Assembly: GCF_018343715.1 (NCBI RefSeq)
Contig: NZ_JAGYPL010000007.1
Location: 80,222 to 144,221, forward strand
Reading direction: 5' to 3'
Length of the DNA stretch: 64,000 nt
Origin: Bacillus sp. FJAT-49711
GTDB taxonomy: Bacteria > Bacillota > Bacilli > Bacillales > Bacillaceae_C
Below are positions 8,319-20,443 of the stretch, piece by piece. The notes under the pieces were generated by a model that saw only the letters and a list, made by a program, of their open reading frames with translations, did not search any database and was not told the DNA's origin. The number at the start of each line of letters is the position of its first letter. Position 1 is the stretch's first letter. Position numbers and translations under genes: made by a program.

Positions 8319-9116
8319 TTAAGATCTTAATAAGATCAGCATGACGGCTAATAAAATCAAGACGCCCGCTACGCCAGTGTCAGTCATCCCCCAAGTTAAG
8401 AGACGATATTTTGTTCGTCCTTCACCACCGCGGTATCCTCTTGCCTCCATTGCTGTCGCCAGCTCTTCCGCTCGTTTAAACGCACTGACAAAAAGCGGAA
8501 TAAGAAGTGGAATGACGGCTTTAATTCTTTCCTTGAAAGGTCCTCCTGTAAAATCGACGCCTCTAGCCATTTGTGCTTTCATAATTTTATCTGTTTCATC
8601 CATCAAGGTTGGGATAAATCGTAAGGAAATGGACATCATTAACGCTAGTTCGTGGACAGGGAATCTTATCTTTTTCAATGGGTTTAATAAACTTTCAATC
8701 CCATCAGTCAATGTTATGGGTGTAGTCGTTAAAGTTAATAAGGATGTTACAAAAACAAGTAATGTAAACCTTAGAGAAATAAATACCGCTAATCGTAATC
8801 CCTCTTCATAAATTTTCAGAAAGCCTAAAGAGAAAATGACGTTTCCTTCTTTATTGAAAAAAATCTGCAACAGAAAGGTGAATATTACGAGAATAAGGAC
8901 TGGCTTCAAGCCATTAATCAAAAATTTGATATTGATATTTGCCATTAAAATAATCAGTCCAACAAATAGTACAAGTACACTATACGTATAAATATTATTT
9001 GCAAGAAAAATGATACAAATAAAGCCGAAAACAAACAGTAGCTTTGAACGCGGATCAAGGCGGTGGAGAATAGAGTTTCCAGGTATGTAGCGGCCGAAAA
9101 TCATTTTCTCCATCAT
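8319..9116 (-). CDS. ecfT: ECF transporter transmembrane component EcfT
   Basis: Shared membrane subunit of group II energy-coupling-factor transporters, 265 aa, which links the EcfA1/EcfA2 ATPases to various vitamin-binding S components encoded elsewhere. Several hydrophobic helices and the two Ala-Arg-Gly-type coupling motifs typical of EcfT (KAQMARGVDF and TAMEARGYRGG). Its ATG overlaps the ecfA2 stop by 4 nt (ATGA); a second ATG immediately follows. Confidence 0.96.
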   Translation of the reverse strand: MMEKMIFGRYIPGNSILHRLDPRSKLLFVFGFICIIFLANNIYTYSVLVLFVGLIILMANINIKFLINGLKPVLILVIFTFLLQIFFNKEGNVIFSLGFLKIYEEGLRLAVFISLRFTLLVFVTSLLTLTTTPITLTDGIESLLNPLKKIRFPVHELALMMSISLRFIPTLMDETDKIMKAQMARGVDFTGGPFKERIKAVIPLLIPLFVSAFKRAEELATAMEARGYRGGEGRTKYRLLTWGMTDTGVAGVLILLAVMLILLRS

Positions 9117-9982
9117 AGCGAATCACCCCGCTCTTGCATTGCCATTAGCGCTTCAGAAAGTTCTCCAATGGTTAAACATGTTTTTCCTACTTTTCTATTC
9201 ATCTTTCGTTCAAGCATGTATTGAAATTTAACGACATCAGGTACGTCTAAGCCTAGTTCCAATAATTCCTCTGGGTTTGAAAAAATAGTTCGAGGGTCCG
9301 CCGTTTTTTTTACTTGTCCTCGATGCATGATGACAATCTCATCCGCATATTTTGCTGCATCCTCCATACTGTGCGTTACTAGTATAGTAGATAAACCTTT
9401 TTGTTTATGCAGTCGATAAAACATATCCATAATTTCAGTACGCCCTCTAGGGTCTAAGCCTGCTGTCGGCTCATCCAGAACAAGAACTTCAGGTTCCATG
9501 GCAAGCACCCCAGCGATCGCCACACGGCGCATTTGCCCACCTGATAAATCAAATGGTGATTTTTGTAATACCTCTTCCGGAAGTCCAACCTCTACTATTA
9601 ACTCTTTCGCTCTTCGCTTTGCTTCTTCCTCAGAGACGCCAAAATTCATTGGACCGAAGCATATATCTTTCTCGACCGTTTCATCAAAGAGCTGATGCTC
9701 AGGAAATTGAAAGACAATCCCCACTTTTTGTCGTATTGGTCTGAGGTTTTTCTCTTTTTTCTCTGCATTGATGACACGATCCCCTATACGAACCTGTCCT
9801 TTTGTTGGCTTTAATAGTGCATTTAAATGTTGAAGAACCGTAGATTTTCCGGATCCAGTGTGACCGATTAAAGACAAAAAAGTTCCATGAGGAATTGAGA
9901 TATTAACATCGTGAATGGCGAGTCTTTCAAACGGAGTGTTAATTTGGTACTTATATTCTACTTGCTGAAGTGTAATGTCCAT
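9113..9982 (-). CDS. ecfA2: ECF transporter ATPase EcfA2
   Basis: Second ATPase of the ECF module, 289 aa. Walker [10 protein letters not shown] (about residue 38), Q-loop FQFPEHQLF, signature LSGGQMRR, Walker [14 protein letters not shown] and the switch His in [10 protein letters not shown]. The C-terminal domain typical of CbiO/EcfA proteins follows. Overlaps ecfA1 by 25 nt and ecfT by 4 nt, so the three subunits are translationally coupled. Confidence 0.97.
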   Translation of the reverse strand: MDITLQQVEYKYQINTPFERLAIHDVNISIPHGTFLSLIGHTGSGKSTVLQHLNALLKPTKGQVRIGDRVINAEKKEKNLRPIRQKVGIVFQFPEHQLFDETVEKDICFGPMNFGVSEEEAKRRAKELIVEVGLPEEVLQKSPFDLSGGQMRRVAIAGVLAMEPEVLVLDEPTAGLDPRGRTEIMDMFYRLHKQKGLSTILVTHSMEDAAKYADEIVIMHRGQVKKTADPRTIFSNPEELLELGLDVPDVVKFQYMLERKMNRKVGKTCLTIGELSEALMAMQERGDSL

Positions 9983-10800
9983 AACTCATTCACCAACTCT
10001 ACATCTGTCAAATAGTTTCTTGGCACTTCGAAGCCTTTTTCGCGCAAAGCCTTCGCCATCTTAATTGGAAAGGGAATATCGAGCCCGAGCTTAATCAATT
10101 CTTCTTCAAGGAGAAAAATTTCATCTGGAGTCCCCTCCGAATAAACAGTGCCTTTATTCATAACCACAATCCGATCTGCCTGTGCTGCTTCCTCAAGATC
10201 GTGAGTGATAGAAATAACCGTTAAACCTTCTTCATCTTTCAATTCCCTAACAGTCCTGATGACTTCTTCACGCCCTAACGGATCAAGCATAGACGTTGCT
10301 TCATCAAGAATAATTACTCTTGGTTGGAGTGCTATCACACCTGCAATGGCGACTCTTTGTTTTTGACCACCAGAAAGATGGTGTGGCTCTTGGTCAAGAA
10401 AATCAATCATCGAAACATGTTCTAGAGCTTTTTTTACTCGTATTAACATTTCTTCATGTGGTATGCCATTGTTCTCTAACCCAAAAGCCACATCATCTTG
10501 GACTGTTGCTCCTACAAATTGATTATCGGGACTTTGAAAAACCATCCCTACTAATTTGCGAATATCCCAAACCGAATCGCTAGATAGTGCGATACCGTCG
10601 ACTATCACGCTTCCATTTTCGGGGAATTGCAAGCCATTTAAAATTTTTGCCAATGTGGACTTGCCTGACCCATTATGACCGACAATCGCTAACCATTCAC
10701 CTTCCGCTACCGATATGGATACATCGTTCAAGGCATAAGATTCCTGACCTTCATATTTAAATGACACTTGATTAATAGAAATAACGGGTGCTGATGTCAT
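9958..10800 (-). CDS. ecfA1: ECF transporter ATPase EcfA1
   Basis: First ATPase of the ECF module, 280 aa. Walker [11 protein letters not shown]-loop [10 protein letters not shown], signature LSGGQKQR, Walker [14 protein letters not shown] and ITHDLEEAA. Pairs with EcfA2 as a heterodimer under EcfT. GAGAGGAGA precedes the ATG. In B. subtilis it follows rplQ closely; here 475 bp of repeat-containing DNA lies between them. Confidence 0.97.
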   Translation of the reverse strand: MTSAPVISINQVSFKYEGQESYALNDVSISVAEGEWLAIVGHNGSGKSTLAKILNGLQFPENGSVIVDGIALSSDSVWDIRKLVGMVFQSPDNQFVGATVQDDVAFGLENNGIPHEEMLIRVKKALEHVSMIDFLDQEPHHLSGGQKQRVAIAGVIALQPRVIILDEATSMLDPLGREEVIRTVRELKDEEGLTVISITHDLEEAAQADRIVVMNKGTVYSEGTPDEIFLLEEELIKLGLDIPFPIKMAKALREKGFEVPRNYLTDVELVNELWTLHFSK

Positions 10801-10819
10801 ATCTTTTCTCCTCTCATTA

Positions 10820-10968
10820 GAATAGCGTAAGCGACTTGCTCACCGACGTATAAGCTTCAAGGTCTTTGAATGAGATAAAGGAAACACGACGAGGAACGAG
10901 TCGTTGTTGACATATCGTAAGGAAAAGAACAAGAAGTTTGCTAATCGATAGGCGCTGGAGCTGAACAG
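10820..10968 (+). repeat. Dispersed intergenic repeat, copy A
   Basis: About 149 bp, in the spacer between rplQ and ecfA1. It begins TAGAATAGCGTAAGCGACTTGC and ends GATAGGCGCTGGAGCTGAACAG. It shares the block ACAAGAAGTTTGCTA and the end with copies at 35218, 44032, 52112 and 56590. The left arm is degenerate (GCGACT instead of GCGCCT), so its terminal pairing is weaker than in the others. It is antisense to the surrounding operon. Confidence 0.85.
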
Positions 10969-11070
10969 CTCGGACTCGGCTCATCTAAAAAAGTTCTATA
11001 AATTGAAAAAAAGCCTGCACCTCACTCCAAGAAACTGCAAAATAGTTCCTGATCCATCCGAGGATCAAAT

Positions 11071-11105
11071 TAGAATAAGGGGAGGAGGCGCATTGAGCTA
11101 GACAG
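11071..11105 (+). repeat. Internally deleted remnant of the dispersed repeat
   Basis: Some 100 bp beyond copy A, TAGAATAAGGGG is followed directly by GAGGCGCATTGAGCTAGACAG. This joins the first bases of the repeat to its last twenty or so and lacks the middle. It looks like a deletion product of a second copy; the short length leaves room for chance. Confidence 0.45.
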
Positions 11106-11230
11106 GATCACCTATTCGAAAAACGCAAGCAATTTGCGCTGAAAAGTTAAACATAAGTGCCTATCGTAACGCTCTTTTTAGCTTTATCATTCTACGTTTA
11201 TCAAAGTTGTAGCGCTTTCGCTATCTATCA

Positions 11231-11260
11231 AAAGGGCAAAGACTAGATGCCCTGCCCTTT
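11231..11260 (-). terminator. Hairpin downstream of rplQ
   Basis: 8-bp perfect stem AAAGGGCA (11260-11253) with TGCCCTTT (11238-11231) and 14-nt loop, 16 nt after the rplQ stop codon. Only four T follow the stem, so termination may be partial. It would close the alpha operon before the repeat-bearing spacer. Confidence 0.5.
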
Positions 11261-11275
11261 CAATGAAAGAAAGTA

Positions 11276-11638
11276 TTATACTAATTCAATAACAACCATT
11301 GGTGCACCGTCTCCGCGACGAGGTCCAAGCTTCATGATACGAGTGTATCCACCTTGGCGCTCTGCATAACGTGGAGCGATGTCAACAAATAGTTTTTGAA
11401 CGGCATCTTGGTTTGTTTCAGCGTTAGCTACTTCGTGGCGGACGAATGCAGCTGCTTGACGACGTGCATGCAAGTCACCGCGTTTTCCAAGAGTGATCAT
11501 TTTCTCTACTACTGAGCGAAGTTCTTTTGCGCGTGCTTCAGTTGTTTCAATGCGTTCGCTAATAATTAAATCTGTTGTTAAATCACGAAGCATCGCTTTA
11601 CGTTGAGAGCTCGTACGTCCTAGTTTTCTATAACCCAT
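11276..11638 (-). CDS. rplQ: 50S ribosomal protein L17
   Basis: Large-subunit protein L17 (bL17), 120 aa like B. subtilis, starting [16 protein letters not shown]. The frame is open to a TTG one codon earlier, but AAGGAGGG spacing favours ATG 11638. Last gene of the alpha operon, 76 nt after rpoA. Confidence 0.98.
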   Translation of the reverse strand: MGYRKLGRTSSQRKAMLRDLTTDLIISERIETTEARAKELRSVVEKMITLGKRGDLHARRQAAAFVRHEVANAETNQDAVQKLFVDIAPRYAERQGGYTRIMKLGPRRGDGAPMVVIELV

Positions 11639-11714
11639 CAAGTTTCCCTCCTTCGTTGATAATATTTATATACGTTCAAACAATTTAGAGGTTGATTAAC
11701 CTTTATTTAGGAGG

Positions 11715-12659
11715 TCAGTCATCTTTACGAAGGCCAAGACCAAGATCTTCTAATTTGGCTTTTACTTCTTCCAACGATTTTCTTCCTAAGTTACGAACTT
11801 TCATCATATCTTCTTCTGTCTTATTAGCCAGTTCTTGGACAGTATTGATTCCAGCGCGCTTTAGGCAGTTATAAGAACGGACGGAAAGATCGAGTTCTTC
11901 AATCGTCATTTCTAGAACTTTTTCCTTCTGATCTTCTTCTTTTTCCACCATAATTTCAGCATGCTGTGCTTCATCAGTCAATCCAACGAAGATATTTAGA
12001 TGTTCGGTTAAAATTTTTGCGCCTAAAGAAATAGCTTCCTTCGGTCCGATGCTTCCATCTGTCCATACATCCAGCGAAAGCTTGTCATAGTTAGTCATTT
12101 GTCCAACACGTGTATTTTCAACTTGATAGTTTACACGTGATACCGGAGTATAGATTGAATCAATTGGAATGACACCGATTGGCAAGTCATCTCTTTTATT
12201 TAGATCAGCTGGCGTATATCCGCGGCCACGTCTAGCAGACATGCGTAAACGGAAATTAGCATTCTCGCTTAATGTCGCAATGTGCAAATCAGGATTAAGA
12301 ATTTCCACATCACTGTCATGCATAATATCAGACGCTTTTACTACACCTTCACCTTGTACATCGATTTCTAAAGTCTTTTCCTCGTCAGAATATACTTTCA
12401 AAGCTAGTTTCTTTATATTAAGGATGATAGAGGTAACATCTTCGACAACACCCTCTATTGTTGAAAATTCATGTTGTACACCTTCCACTTGGATAGATGT
12501 AACAGCAGCACCAGGAAGAGATGATAATAGGATACGACGCAAGGAGTTACCCAAAGTTGTACCATACCCACGCTCAAGCGGTTCTACAACGAACTTTCCA
12601 TATTTAGCATCATCGCTGATCTCAATCGTTTCAATTTTCGGCTTTTCCATTTCGATCAT
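11715..12659 (-). CDS. rpoA: DNA-directed RNA polymerase subunit alpha
   Basis: Alpha subunit of 314 aa, the exact Bacillus length. The N-terminal assembly domain (about 1-230, with the dimer signature [17 protein letters not shown]) is joined by an acidic linker to the C-terminal domain (about 245-314). The latter carries the [16 protein letters not shown] and [11 protein letters not shown] helices that contact UP-element DNA, activators and Spx. Located 169 nt after rpsK, an interval with no gene. Confidence 0.99.
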   Translation of the reverse strand: MIEMEKPKIETIEISDDAKYGKFVVEPLERGYGTTLGNSLRRILLSSLPGAAVTSIQVEGVQHEFSTIEGVVEDVTSIILNIKKLALKVYSDEEKTLEIDVQGEGVVKASDIMHDSDVEILNPDLHIATLSENANFRLRMSARRGRGYTPADLNKRDDLPIGVIPIDSIYTPVSRVNYQVENTRVGQMTNYDKLSLDVWTDGSIGPKEAISLGAKILTEHLNIFVGLTDEAQHAEIMVEKEEDQKEKVLEMTIEELDLSVRSYNCLKRAGINTVQELANKTEEDMMKVRNLGRKSLEEVKAKLEDLGLGLRKDD

Positions 12660-12828
12660 TCAAATATACCCTCCTTCAAAACGTCGAAATCTCGGAGTGT
12701 ATTTTCCCGAAATTCCCCTTGTTACATTCCCATTTGTGCAACAACTGGATGAAGAATTGATTCCTTACGAGCATAAATTACATATTCTCCCATTATAGCC
12801 ATAGAATATTTATTTTATACAAGAATCA

Positions 12829-13227
<399 letters not shown>

Positions 13228-13243
13228 TTACCTCCTTTACCAA

Positions 13244-13609
13244 TTATTTTTTCTTACCTGCTACTGTTTTACGAGGACCTTTACGAGTACGAGCGTTGTT
13301 TTTCGTGTTTTGCCCGCGAACAGGAAGACCACGACGATGGCGAAGGCCACGGTATGAACCGATTTCCATTAGACGTTTAATGTTTAAGGATACTTCACGA
13401 CGAAGGTCTCCTTCAACTTTTAGCGTATCAATGATATCACGGATTTTCCCAAGCTCTTCATCTGTTAAGTCGCGAACGCGTGTATCTTCAGAAACACCCG
13501 CTTCAGCAAGTACTTTAGAAGCAGTGTTTTTACCAATTCCATAAATATATGTTAAAGAAATGACTACACGTTTTTCACGTGGAATGTCTACACCAGCAAT
13601 ACGTGCCAT
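13244..13609 (-). CDS. rpsM: 30S ribosomal protein S13
   Basis: uS13, 121 aa, in the 30S head, contacting the P-site tRNA and bridge B1 with L5. Starts [14 protein letters not shown], has the helix-hairpin-helix [11 protein letters not shown] and the basic tail ending [11 protein letters not shown]. 18 nt after rpmJ. Confidence 0.98.
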   Translation of the reverse strand: MARIAGVDIPREKRVVISLTYIYGIGKNTASKVLAEAGVSEDTRVRDLTDEELGKIRDIIDTLKVEGDLRREVSLNIKRLMEIGSYRGLRHRRGLPVRGQNTKNNARTRKGPRKTVAGKKK

Positions 13610-13627
13610 AAATATTGCGCACCTCCT

Positions 13628-13744
<117 letters not shown>

Positions 13745-13780
13745 TTATAACCTCCTTAGTAGTCCGGAGTGCATTATAGT

Positions 13781-13999
13781 TTATTTAAAACGGTATGTGA
13801 TTCTTCCGCGTGTCAAATCATACGGAGAAAGTTCCACTGTTACTTTGTCGCCAGGCAGTATACGAATAAAATGCATGCGGATCTTCCCAGATACATGGGC
13901 AAGCACCGTATGGCCATTTTCTAATTCTACCTTAAACATTGCGTTTGGCAAAGTATCAACAACAGTTCCTTCAACTTCAATTACATCTTCTTTCGCCAT
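13781..13999 (-). CDS. infA: Translation initiation factor IF-1
   Basis: OB-fold initiation factor, 72 aa, starting [20 protein letters not shown]; it binds the 30S A site with IF-2 and IF-3. Collinear with the family over its whole length, ending [12 protein letters not shown]. Its start overlaps the end of the KOW-domain gene by 23 nt, suggesting coupled translation. Confidence 0.98.
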   Translation of the reverse strand: MAKEDVIEVEGTVVDTLPNAMFKVELENGHTVLAHVSGKIRMHFIRILPGDKVTVELSPYDLTRGRITYRFK

Positions 14000-14312
14000 T
14001 CAAGCTATCTCCCTTCTCTAAAACATCCAATTCCTCTTCCACAAATTTACCAAGTGCCCATCTAAGTTTCCCGTTTGTGACTCTACCTGCTTCCATTAAA
14101 CTGTTTCGAACTTCCATAGAAACATAGTTGTAACATGTAAGATGTTGGATGTTCTTCTTTTTTGGACTATCGAATTTTCTTCTATCCCCATCCGCAATTA
14201 GAACGAACCGTTCATCGATGTGTCGGATAATAACCGCGAATTGTCCTGCGTCCCGGCCCTTATTGATAAGTACAATTTGACCTATACGGGGGGTCGAATC
14301 AGACTCATTCAA
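13977..14312 (-). CDS. KOW-domain RNA-binding protein (YbzG-like)
   Basis: Small protein of about 111 aa with an N-terminal KOW motif ([20 protein letters not shown]) like that of ribosomal L14e/L27e, and an acidic C-terminus. A gene of this kind sits between map and infA in B. subtilis (ybzG). The exact role is unknown; RNA or ribosome binding is inferred. The start is ambiguous: TTG 14312 ([11 protein letters not shown]) has AGGTG at good spacing, while GTG 14321 would add MIW and sits on that same AGGTG. Confidence 0.85.
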   Translation of the reverse strand: MNESDSTPRIGQIVLINKGRDAGQFAVIIRHIDERFVLIADGDRRKFDSPKKKNIQHLTCYNYVSMEVRNSLMEAGRVTNGKLRWALGKFVEEELDVLEKGDSLNGERRCN

Positions 14313-14327
14313 CCAGATCACCTACGC

Positions 14328-15073
14328 TTAAATTCTTGTTAAAATCTCGTAACCAGTTTCTGTAATGGCTATCGTGTGTTCAAAATGCGCACACATTTTG
14401 CCATCTACTGTAACAACAGTCCAATTATCCGCTAAAGTTCTCACATAGCGGCTACCTGCATTGACCATCGGTTCAACGCAAAGCACCATTCCGGGTTTTA
14501 AACGAGGGCCTTTATTGGGCGGACCGTAGTGAGGAATTTGCGGATCCTCATGTAAATTCTGGCCAATCCCATGTCCAACGTATTCTCGGACAATTGAAAA
14601 ACCATTGGATTCTACAAATGTTTGAATCGCATAAGATATATTAGAAAGACGCACACTCGGCTTTGCTTCTTCCAAGCCAAGATAGAGAGATTGTTCTGTG
14701 ACGTCGAGAAGTGATTGTGTTTCGGCATCAATGTTTCCGACAGGATAAGTCCATGCTGAATCACCATGGTAACCGTTATATTTAGCTCCAATATCAAGGC
14801 TGATAATGTCACCGTCTTTTAAAACACGATCCCCAGGAATTCCATGAACGAGTTCCTCATTAACGGATGCACATACGCTGCCAGGAAACCCATTGTAACC
14901 TTTGAAAGAAGGAAAAGCATCGAGACTTAGAATAAATTTTTCTGCAATCGCATCTAGTTCTTTTGTTGTAATACCTGGCTGAATATGCTTTTGCAATTCC
15001 TGATGGGTCAATGCAACAATTCTGCCAGCTTCTCTCATGATTTCAATCTCACGAGGGGTTTTACAAATAATCA

Positions 15074-15074
<1 letters not shown>
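14328..15074 (-). CDS. map: Type I methionine aminopeptidase
   Basis: Removes the initiator Met from nascent proteins; 248 aa. The pita-bread fold metal ligands are visible: Asp in [14 protein letters not shown], His in [11 protein letters not shown], and Glu in CVEPMV and FEHTIAIT. First base of its ATG is the last base of the adk stop (TAATG), so adk and map are coupled. SecY-Adk-Map order is the standard one. Confidence 0.98.
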
Positions 15075-15742
<668 letters not shown>

Positions 15743-15788
15743 CTAAATGGGTTCAGGAACAATCCACTTGTTCCTAAATCCATTTCGA

Positions 15789-17081
15789 TTATTTAATGAA
15801 GCCTTTATAGTGACGCTTCACCAGCTGGGCTTCCAATTGTTTCATTGTTTCAAGTGCAACCCCTACAACAATTAAAAGACTCGTTCCGCCAATTTGTGCG
15901 GATTGAGGCAAGCCTGCAAATTTAATGAAGAAGACAGGTAATATAGAGATAAGCGCTAAGAAAAGTGCACCGACGAAAGTTAAACGATATAAAACTCTCG
16001 TTAAATATTCTTGGGTGTTTTTCCCTGGCCGAATACCCGGAATATATCCGCCTTGTTTCTTTAAATTTTCAGCTACTTGTTCTGGATTTACTTGAACAAA
16101 TGCATAAAAATATGTGAATGCAATGATGAGCGCAAAATAAATCACCATTCCAATTGGTTTCGTATGATCGAAAATGTATTGAATGGTGCTAGCTACATCA
16201 CCAGAGCCAAAAAATGTGGTGATCGTCTGTGGCGTCACCATAAATGCACTCGCAAAAATAACCGGAATAACTCCAGCTGCATTTACTTTCAATGGCAAGT
16301 GAGTATTTTGCCCACCGACAGGACTGCGTCCATCCATTCGCTTTGCATATTGGATAGGAATTTTCCGCAGAGCCTGCTGTACAAATACAACACCTACAAT
16401 GATGGCAATTATGGCGAGAATGATAAGCAGCATAACAATAATTCTTAAGAATAGCTGCTCTCCTGCACCTTGGAACTGCTGAGCGTAAATCTGATTTACT
16501 GCGTTTGGAATACCAGCAACAATCCCTGCAAAGATGATAATTGAGATTCCGTTGCCAACACCCTTAGATGTAATTTCTTCTCCTAGCCACATTAGAAATG
16601 CTGTACCCGCTGTGAGCACAATGGCAATTATAACGTATGTGCCAAAGCTAGGATTTTTGATAAGCTGCAAGCCTGTCATTCGGTTGAAGCCAAATGACAT
16701 TCCTCCTGCTTGAATCAAAGCGAGAACAATTGTGAAATAGCGTGTAAATTGAGCAAGCTTACGTCTGCCTACTTCACCTTGCTTGGACCATTCTGTGAAT
16801 TTTGGTACAACATCCATTTGTAAAAGCTGTACGATAATGGATGCTGTAATGTATGGCATGATCCCCATTGCGAAAATGGAGAAGTTTTGAAGCGCGCCAC
16901 CACCAAATATATTCATAAAACCAAACAAACTTGCTTGATCCTGCATTTGAAGCACTTTAGCATCTACATTTGGAACAGGTATGAAAGCACCTAAACGAAA
17001 TACAACTAACATTAACAAGGTGAATAGAATTTTCCTTCTAATATCACCTACGCGCATAAAATTGGAGATTGTCTGAAACAT
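15789..17081 (-). CDS. secY: Preprotein translocase subunit SecY
   Basis: Channel subunit of the Sec translocon, 430 aa with ten predicted membrane helices. Starts MFQTISNFMRVGDIRRKILF; the plug region (VPNVDAKVLQMQDQASLFGF) and the cytoplasmic C5 loop with the conserved GIRPGKNTQEYL ribosome/SecA contact are intact. Only 3 nt separate it from rplO. SecE is encoded at 46987. Confidence 0.99.
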   Translation of the reverse strand: MFQTISNFMRVGDIRRKILFTLLMLVVFRLGAFIPVPNVDAKVLQMQDQASLFGFMNIFGGGALQNFSIFAMGIMPYITASIIVQLLQMDVVPKFTEWSKQGEVGRRKLAQFTRYFTIVLALIQAGGMSFGFNRMTGLQLIKNPSFGTYVIIAIVLTAGTAFLMWLGEEITSKGVGNGISIIIFAGIVAGIPNAVNQIYAQQFQGAGEQLFLRIIVMLLIILAIIAIIVGVVFVQQALRKIPIQYAKRMDGRSPVGGQNTHLPLKVNAAGVIPVIFASAFMVTPQTITTFFGSGDVASTIQYIFDHTKPIGMVIYFALIIAFTYFYAFVQVNPEQVAENLKKQGGYIPGIRPGKNTQEYLTRVLYRLTFVGALFLALISILPVFFIKFAGLPQSAQIGGTSLLIVVGVALETMKQLEAQLVKRHYKGFIK

Positions 17082-17084
17082 TAA

Positions 17085-17525
17085 TTAAATCACCTCAGTT
17101 TTACCGCCGGCAGCCTCAATCGCCTCTTTAGCAGCAGAGGAGAATTTGTTTGCTTTTACAGTAAGCTTTTTCTCGATGTTGCCTTTAGCAAGAATTTTAA
17201 TTCCTGACTTCTCGTTACGTACAACACCTGTTTCGATAAGAAGTTCTGGAGTTACTTCAGTACCGTCTTCAAAGCGATTTAATGCGTCAAGGTTCACGAT
17301 TGCAAATTCTTTACGGTGAATGTTAGTAAAACCGCGCTTTGGCAAACGTTGGAATAATGGTGTTTGACCACCTTCAAATCCAAGACGTGTACCGCCGCCA
17401 GAACGTGCATTTTGACCCTTATGGCCCTTACCAGCAGTTTTTCCGTTGCCTGAACCGATGCCTCGCCCAACACGGTTTCGTTCCTTGCGGGATCCTTCAG
17501 CAGGTTTTAGCTCATGAAGTTTCAT
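17085..17525 (-). CDS. rplO: 50S ribosomal protein L15
   Basis: uL15, 146 aa from ATG 17525 ([20 protein letters not shown]), preceded by AAGGAGG; the open frame extends 18 codons upstream but that part is not L15. The glycine- and basic-rich extension threads into 23S rRNA. 31 nt after rpmD. Confidence 0.98.
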   Translation of the reverse strand: MKLHELKPAEGSRKERNRVGRGIGSGNGKTAGKGHKGQNARSGGGTRLGFEGGQTPLFQRLPKRGFTNIHRKEFAIVNLDALNRFEDGTEVTPELLIETGVVRNEKSGIKILAKGNIEKKLTVKANKFSSAAKEAIEAAGGKTEVI

Positions 17526-17556
17526 AGTTGGCACCTCCTTATTATTCAAAAATGAA

Positions 17557-17739
17557 TTACTGTTCTTTAACAGTAACAAGATGGGAAACTTTATTGATCA
17601 TTCCGCGGATTGCTTCATTGTCAGTATGTTCAACTGTTTGATGCAATTTACGGAGTCCTAGTGCTTTGACAGTTTCACGTTGGCCTTCAGTACGGCCAAT
17701 TAAGCTCTTAGTGAGGGTAATTGCTATTGTTTTCGCCAT
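17557..17739 (-). CDS. rpmD: 50S ribosomal protein L30
   Basis: uL30, 60 aa, [20 protein letters not shown] to [13 protein letters not shown]. Two adjacent ATGs exist; the second (17739) has better spacing from AAGGAGGG. 13 nt after rpsE. Confidence 0.97.
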   Translation of the reverse strand: MAKTIAITLTKSLIGRTEGQRETVKALGLRKLHQTVEHTDNEAIRGMINKVSHLVTVKEQ

Positions 17740-17752
17740 CATGATTCCCTCC

Positions 17753-18253
17753 TTAACCTAATAGTTCTTCTACTGTTTTATTACGTAACTTCGCTACGTC
17801 CTCAGCACGTTTTAAATTTTTAATACCTTCGATTGTTGCACGAACCATGTTGATTGGTGTGCTAGAACCAAGTGATTTAGAAGTGATGTCAGATACACCT
17901 GCAAGCTCAAGTACCGCACGAACAGGTCCACCTGCAATAACACCTGTACCTTCACTAGCTGGCTTTAATAAGATCTGACCGCCCCCGAAACGTCCGATAA
18001 CTTCATGAGGAATAGTTGTTCCTACAATCGGAGCTACGATGAGGTTTTTCTTTGCATCTTCAATTGCCTTGCGGATGGCATCTGGAACTTCTTGTGCTTT
18101 CCCTGTACCAAAACCGACATGGCCATTTTTATCACCGACAACGACTAATGCTGTAAAACGGAAACGACGTCCACCTTTTACAACCTTCGCTACACGGTTA
18201 ACTGTAACTACGCGTTCTTCAAGTTCAAGTTTGTTAGCATCGATTTGACGCAT
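17753..18253 (-). CDS. rpsE: 30S ribosomal protein S5
   Basis: uS5, 166 aa. N-terminal double-stranded RNA-binding-like domain with the loop [18 protein letters not shown], whose substitutions give spectinomycin resistance in other bacteria, here in wild-type form. The C-terminal domain ends NKTVEELLG. Takes part in decoding fidelity with S4. 23 nt after rplR. Confidence 0.98.
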   Translation of the reverse strand: MRQIDANKLELEERVVTVNRVAKVVKGGRRFRFTALVVVGDKNGHVGFGTGKAQEVPDAIRKAIEDAKKNLIVAPIVGTTIPHEVIGRFGGGQILLKPASEGTGVIAGGPVRAVLELAGVSDITSKSLGSSTPINMVRATIEGIKNLKRAEDVAKLRNKTVEELLG

Positions 18254-18276
18254 CTATTGTGTCCCTCCTTTTTCGA

Positions 18277-18639
18277 TTAAAATTCAAGTCCGTTTTCACG
18301 TGCTGCTTCTGCTAAAGCTTTTACACGTCCATGGTATAAATATCCGCCACGATCAAAAACAACTGATTTAAATCCTTTATCAACTGCACGCTTAGCGATT
18401 AATTCTCCCACTTTTTGAGCCGCTTCAACATTACCTGTAGACTCGGGTGTAATATCTTTATCAAGTGTAGAAGCGCTGGCTAAGGTCACGCCTTTTTCAT
18501 CATCGATCAATTGAGCGTAAATATTTTTATTGGAACGATATACATTTAGTCGAGGACGCATTTCAGTTCCACTTAGTTTAGAGCGTACACGTGCATGTCT
18601 TTTTTGACGCACTTTGTTCTTATCTTGCTTAGTGATCAT
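18277..18639 (-). CDS. rplR: 50S ribosomal protein L18
   Basis: uL18, 120 aa, binds 5S rRNA together with L5 in the central protuberance. Basic N-terminus ([19 protein letters not shown]) and the C-terminal [17 protein letters not shown] are as in B. subtilis. 34 nt after rplF. Confidence 0.98.
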   Translation of the reverse strand: MITKQDKNKVRQKRHARVRSKLSGTEMRPRLNVYRSNKNIYAQLIDDEKGVTLASASTLDKDITPESTGNVEAAQKVGELIAKRAVDKGFKSVVFDRGGYLYHGRVKALAEAARENGLEF

Positions 18640-18673
18640 TACGAGTCACTCCTTTCAAGTAGCCTAAGCGGCA

Positions 18674-19210
18674 TTATTTACCAGTCTTACCTTCTTTGCG
18701 GCGTACGTTTTCACCTTCATAGCGAATTCCTTTGCCTTTATATGGCTCAGGCGGACGAACAGCGCGGATGTTGGATGCAAGTGCACCAACTTTTTCTTTA
18801 TTAAAGCCTTTAACGATGATTTTTGTGTTAGCCGGAACTTCAATTTCAACTCCAGCTTCTGGTTCGAATTCGACAGGATGTGAATATCCTACGTTTAAAA
18901 CAAGTTTGCTGCCTTGTTTTTGCGCACGGTATCCTACCCCAACTAGTTCAAGTGACTTTTCAAAACCTTTAGAAACGCCTTCCACCATGTTTGAAAGAAG
19001 GGAACGAGTTGTTCCATGAAGGGAACGGTGTTCTTTTGCTTCTGAAGGACGAGTAACATTAATAACATTATCTTCTATATTAATTGCGATATCTGAATTA
19101 AATGTATTTGTTAGTTCACCTTTAGGACCTTTAACAGTAACTGTAGAATCTTTCTTCGTCACAGTTACGCCTGCAGGGATTTCAATTGGCTTTTTCCCAA
19201 TACGAGACAT
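18674..19210 (-). CDS. rplF: 50S ribosomal protein L6
   Basis: uL6, 178 aa, two tandem L6 folds near the factor-binding site. Starts [17 protein letters not shown] and ends with the family signature [20 protein letters not shown] plus KEGKTGK. Full length; 30 nt after rpsH. Confidence 0.98.
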   Translation of the reverse strand: MSRIGKKPIEIPAGVTVTKKDSTVTVKGPKGELTNTFNSDIAINIEDNVINVTRPSEAKEHRSLHGTTRSLLSNMVEGVSKGFEKSLELVGVGYRAQKQGSKLVLNVGYSHPVEFEPEAGVEIEVPANTKIIVKGFNKEKVGALASNIRAVRPPEPYKGKGIRYEGENVRRKEGKTGK

Positions 19211-19240
19211 TTTCTTGCACCTCCGTTCTTCGAAAAGATA

Positions 19241-19639
19241 TTACCATACGTATGCGAGTACTTCTCCGCCAACTTGCTTCGCTCTTGCTTCTTTATCAGA
19301 CAATACGCCTTGTGAAGTAGATACAAGCGCGATACCAAGACCGTTTAGTACTTTAGGAACCTCATTAGCTTTTGCATATACACGCAAACCAGGTTTGCTG
19401 ATACGCTTTAAGCCTGTAATGACGCGTTCATTGTTTGCACCATATTTCAAGAAAATTCGAATGATGCCTTGCTTATTATCTTCGATATATTCAACATCAC
19501 GTACAAACCCTTCACGTTTGAGGATTTCAGCGATATCTTTTTTAATATTAGAAGCAGGAATTTCCAACTTCTCATGTCGGACCATATTCGCGTTGCGGAT
19601 GCGTGTTAGCAAATCTGCAATTGGATCAGTCATAACCAT
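19241..19639 (-). CDS. rpsH: 30S ribosomal protein S8
   Basis: uS8, 132 aa, primary 16S rRNA binder in the central domain. [20 protein letters not shown] start with GGAGG eight bases upstream, C-terminal [21 protein letters not shown]8 is the translational repressor of the spc operon in enterics; no such site is evident here. Confidence 0.98.
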   Translation of the reverse strand: MVMTDPIADLLTRIRNANMVRHEKLEIPASNIKKDIAEILKREGFVRDVEYIEDNKQGIIRIFLKYGANNERVITGLKRISKPGLRVYAKANEVPKVLNGLGIALVSTSQGVLSDKEARAKQVGGEVLAYVW

Positions 19640-19667
19640 TTATTTTACCTCCTTCCCAAATTCGGTC

Positions 19668-19877
<210 letters not shown>

Positions 19878-20417
19878 TTACTTTTGGAACGGCATTCCAA
19901 ATGCAGTCAGTAGTTCACGAGCTTCTTCGTCGGTGTTCGCAGTAGTAACGATAACGATATCCATACCGCGAATCTTGCTCACTTTATCATAATCAATTTC
20001 AGGGAAGATGAGTTGTTCTCTAACACCTAGTGTATAGTTTCCACGACCGTCGAATGCTTTTTTAGAGATCCCACGGAAGTCACGTACACGTGGAAGGGAA
20101 ACAGAAACTAGTTTATCAAAAAACTCATACATGCGCTCTCCGCGAAGGGTAACTTTTGCACCAATTGGCATACCTTCACGTAAGCGGAATCCTGCGATTG
20201 AATTTTTCGCTCTTGTTACAACTGGTTTTTGACCTGTAATTAAGCTAAGTTCTTCAACAGCATTGTCTAGAACCTTCGCGTTTTGTACAGCGTCGCCAAC
20301 ACCCATGTTGATTACAATCTTTTCAATTTTAGGTACTTCCATAATAGACTTGTAATTAAACTTGCTCATGAGAGCAGGAGTTACTTCTTTTTGATATTTT
20401 TCCTTTAGGCGGTTCAT
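19878..20417 (-). CDS. rplE: 50S ribosomal protein L5
   Basis: uL5, 179 aa, binds 5S rRNA and forms bridge B1b to S13. Conserved [20 protein letters not shown] near the N-terminus and the C-terminal [19 protein letters not shown]. 26 nt after rplX. Confidence 0.98.
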   Translation of the reverse strand: MNRLKEKYQKEVTPALMSKFNYKSIMEVPKIEKIVINMGVGDAVQNAKVLDNAVEELSLITGQKPVVTRAKNSIAGFRLREGMPIGAKVTLRGERMYEFFDKLVSVSLPRVRDFRGISKKAFDGRGNYTLGVREQLIFPEIDYDKVSKIRGMDIVIVTTANTDEEARELLTAFGMPFQK

Positions 20418-20443
20418 GTAGTGTACCTCCCTTCATCTAAGAA

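Noticed and set aside
8341..8811. 156-codon plus-strand frame antisense to ecfT
   Set aside because: Shadow of the membrane-protein gene; no start signal and no recognisable domain.
12169..12798. 209-codon plus-strand frame antisense to rpoA
   Set aside because: Covers the mirror image of a highly conserved gene, has no ribosome-binding site or family resemblance; long antisense frames are common over conserved coding sequence.
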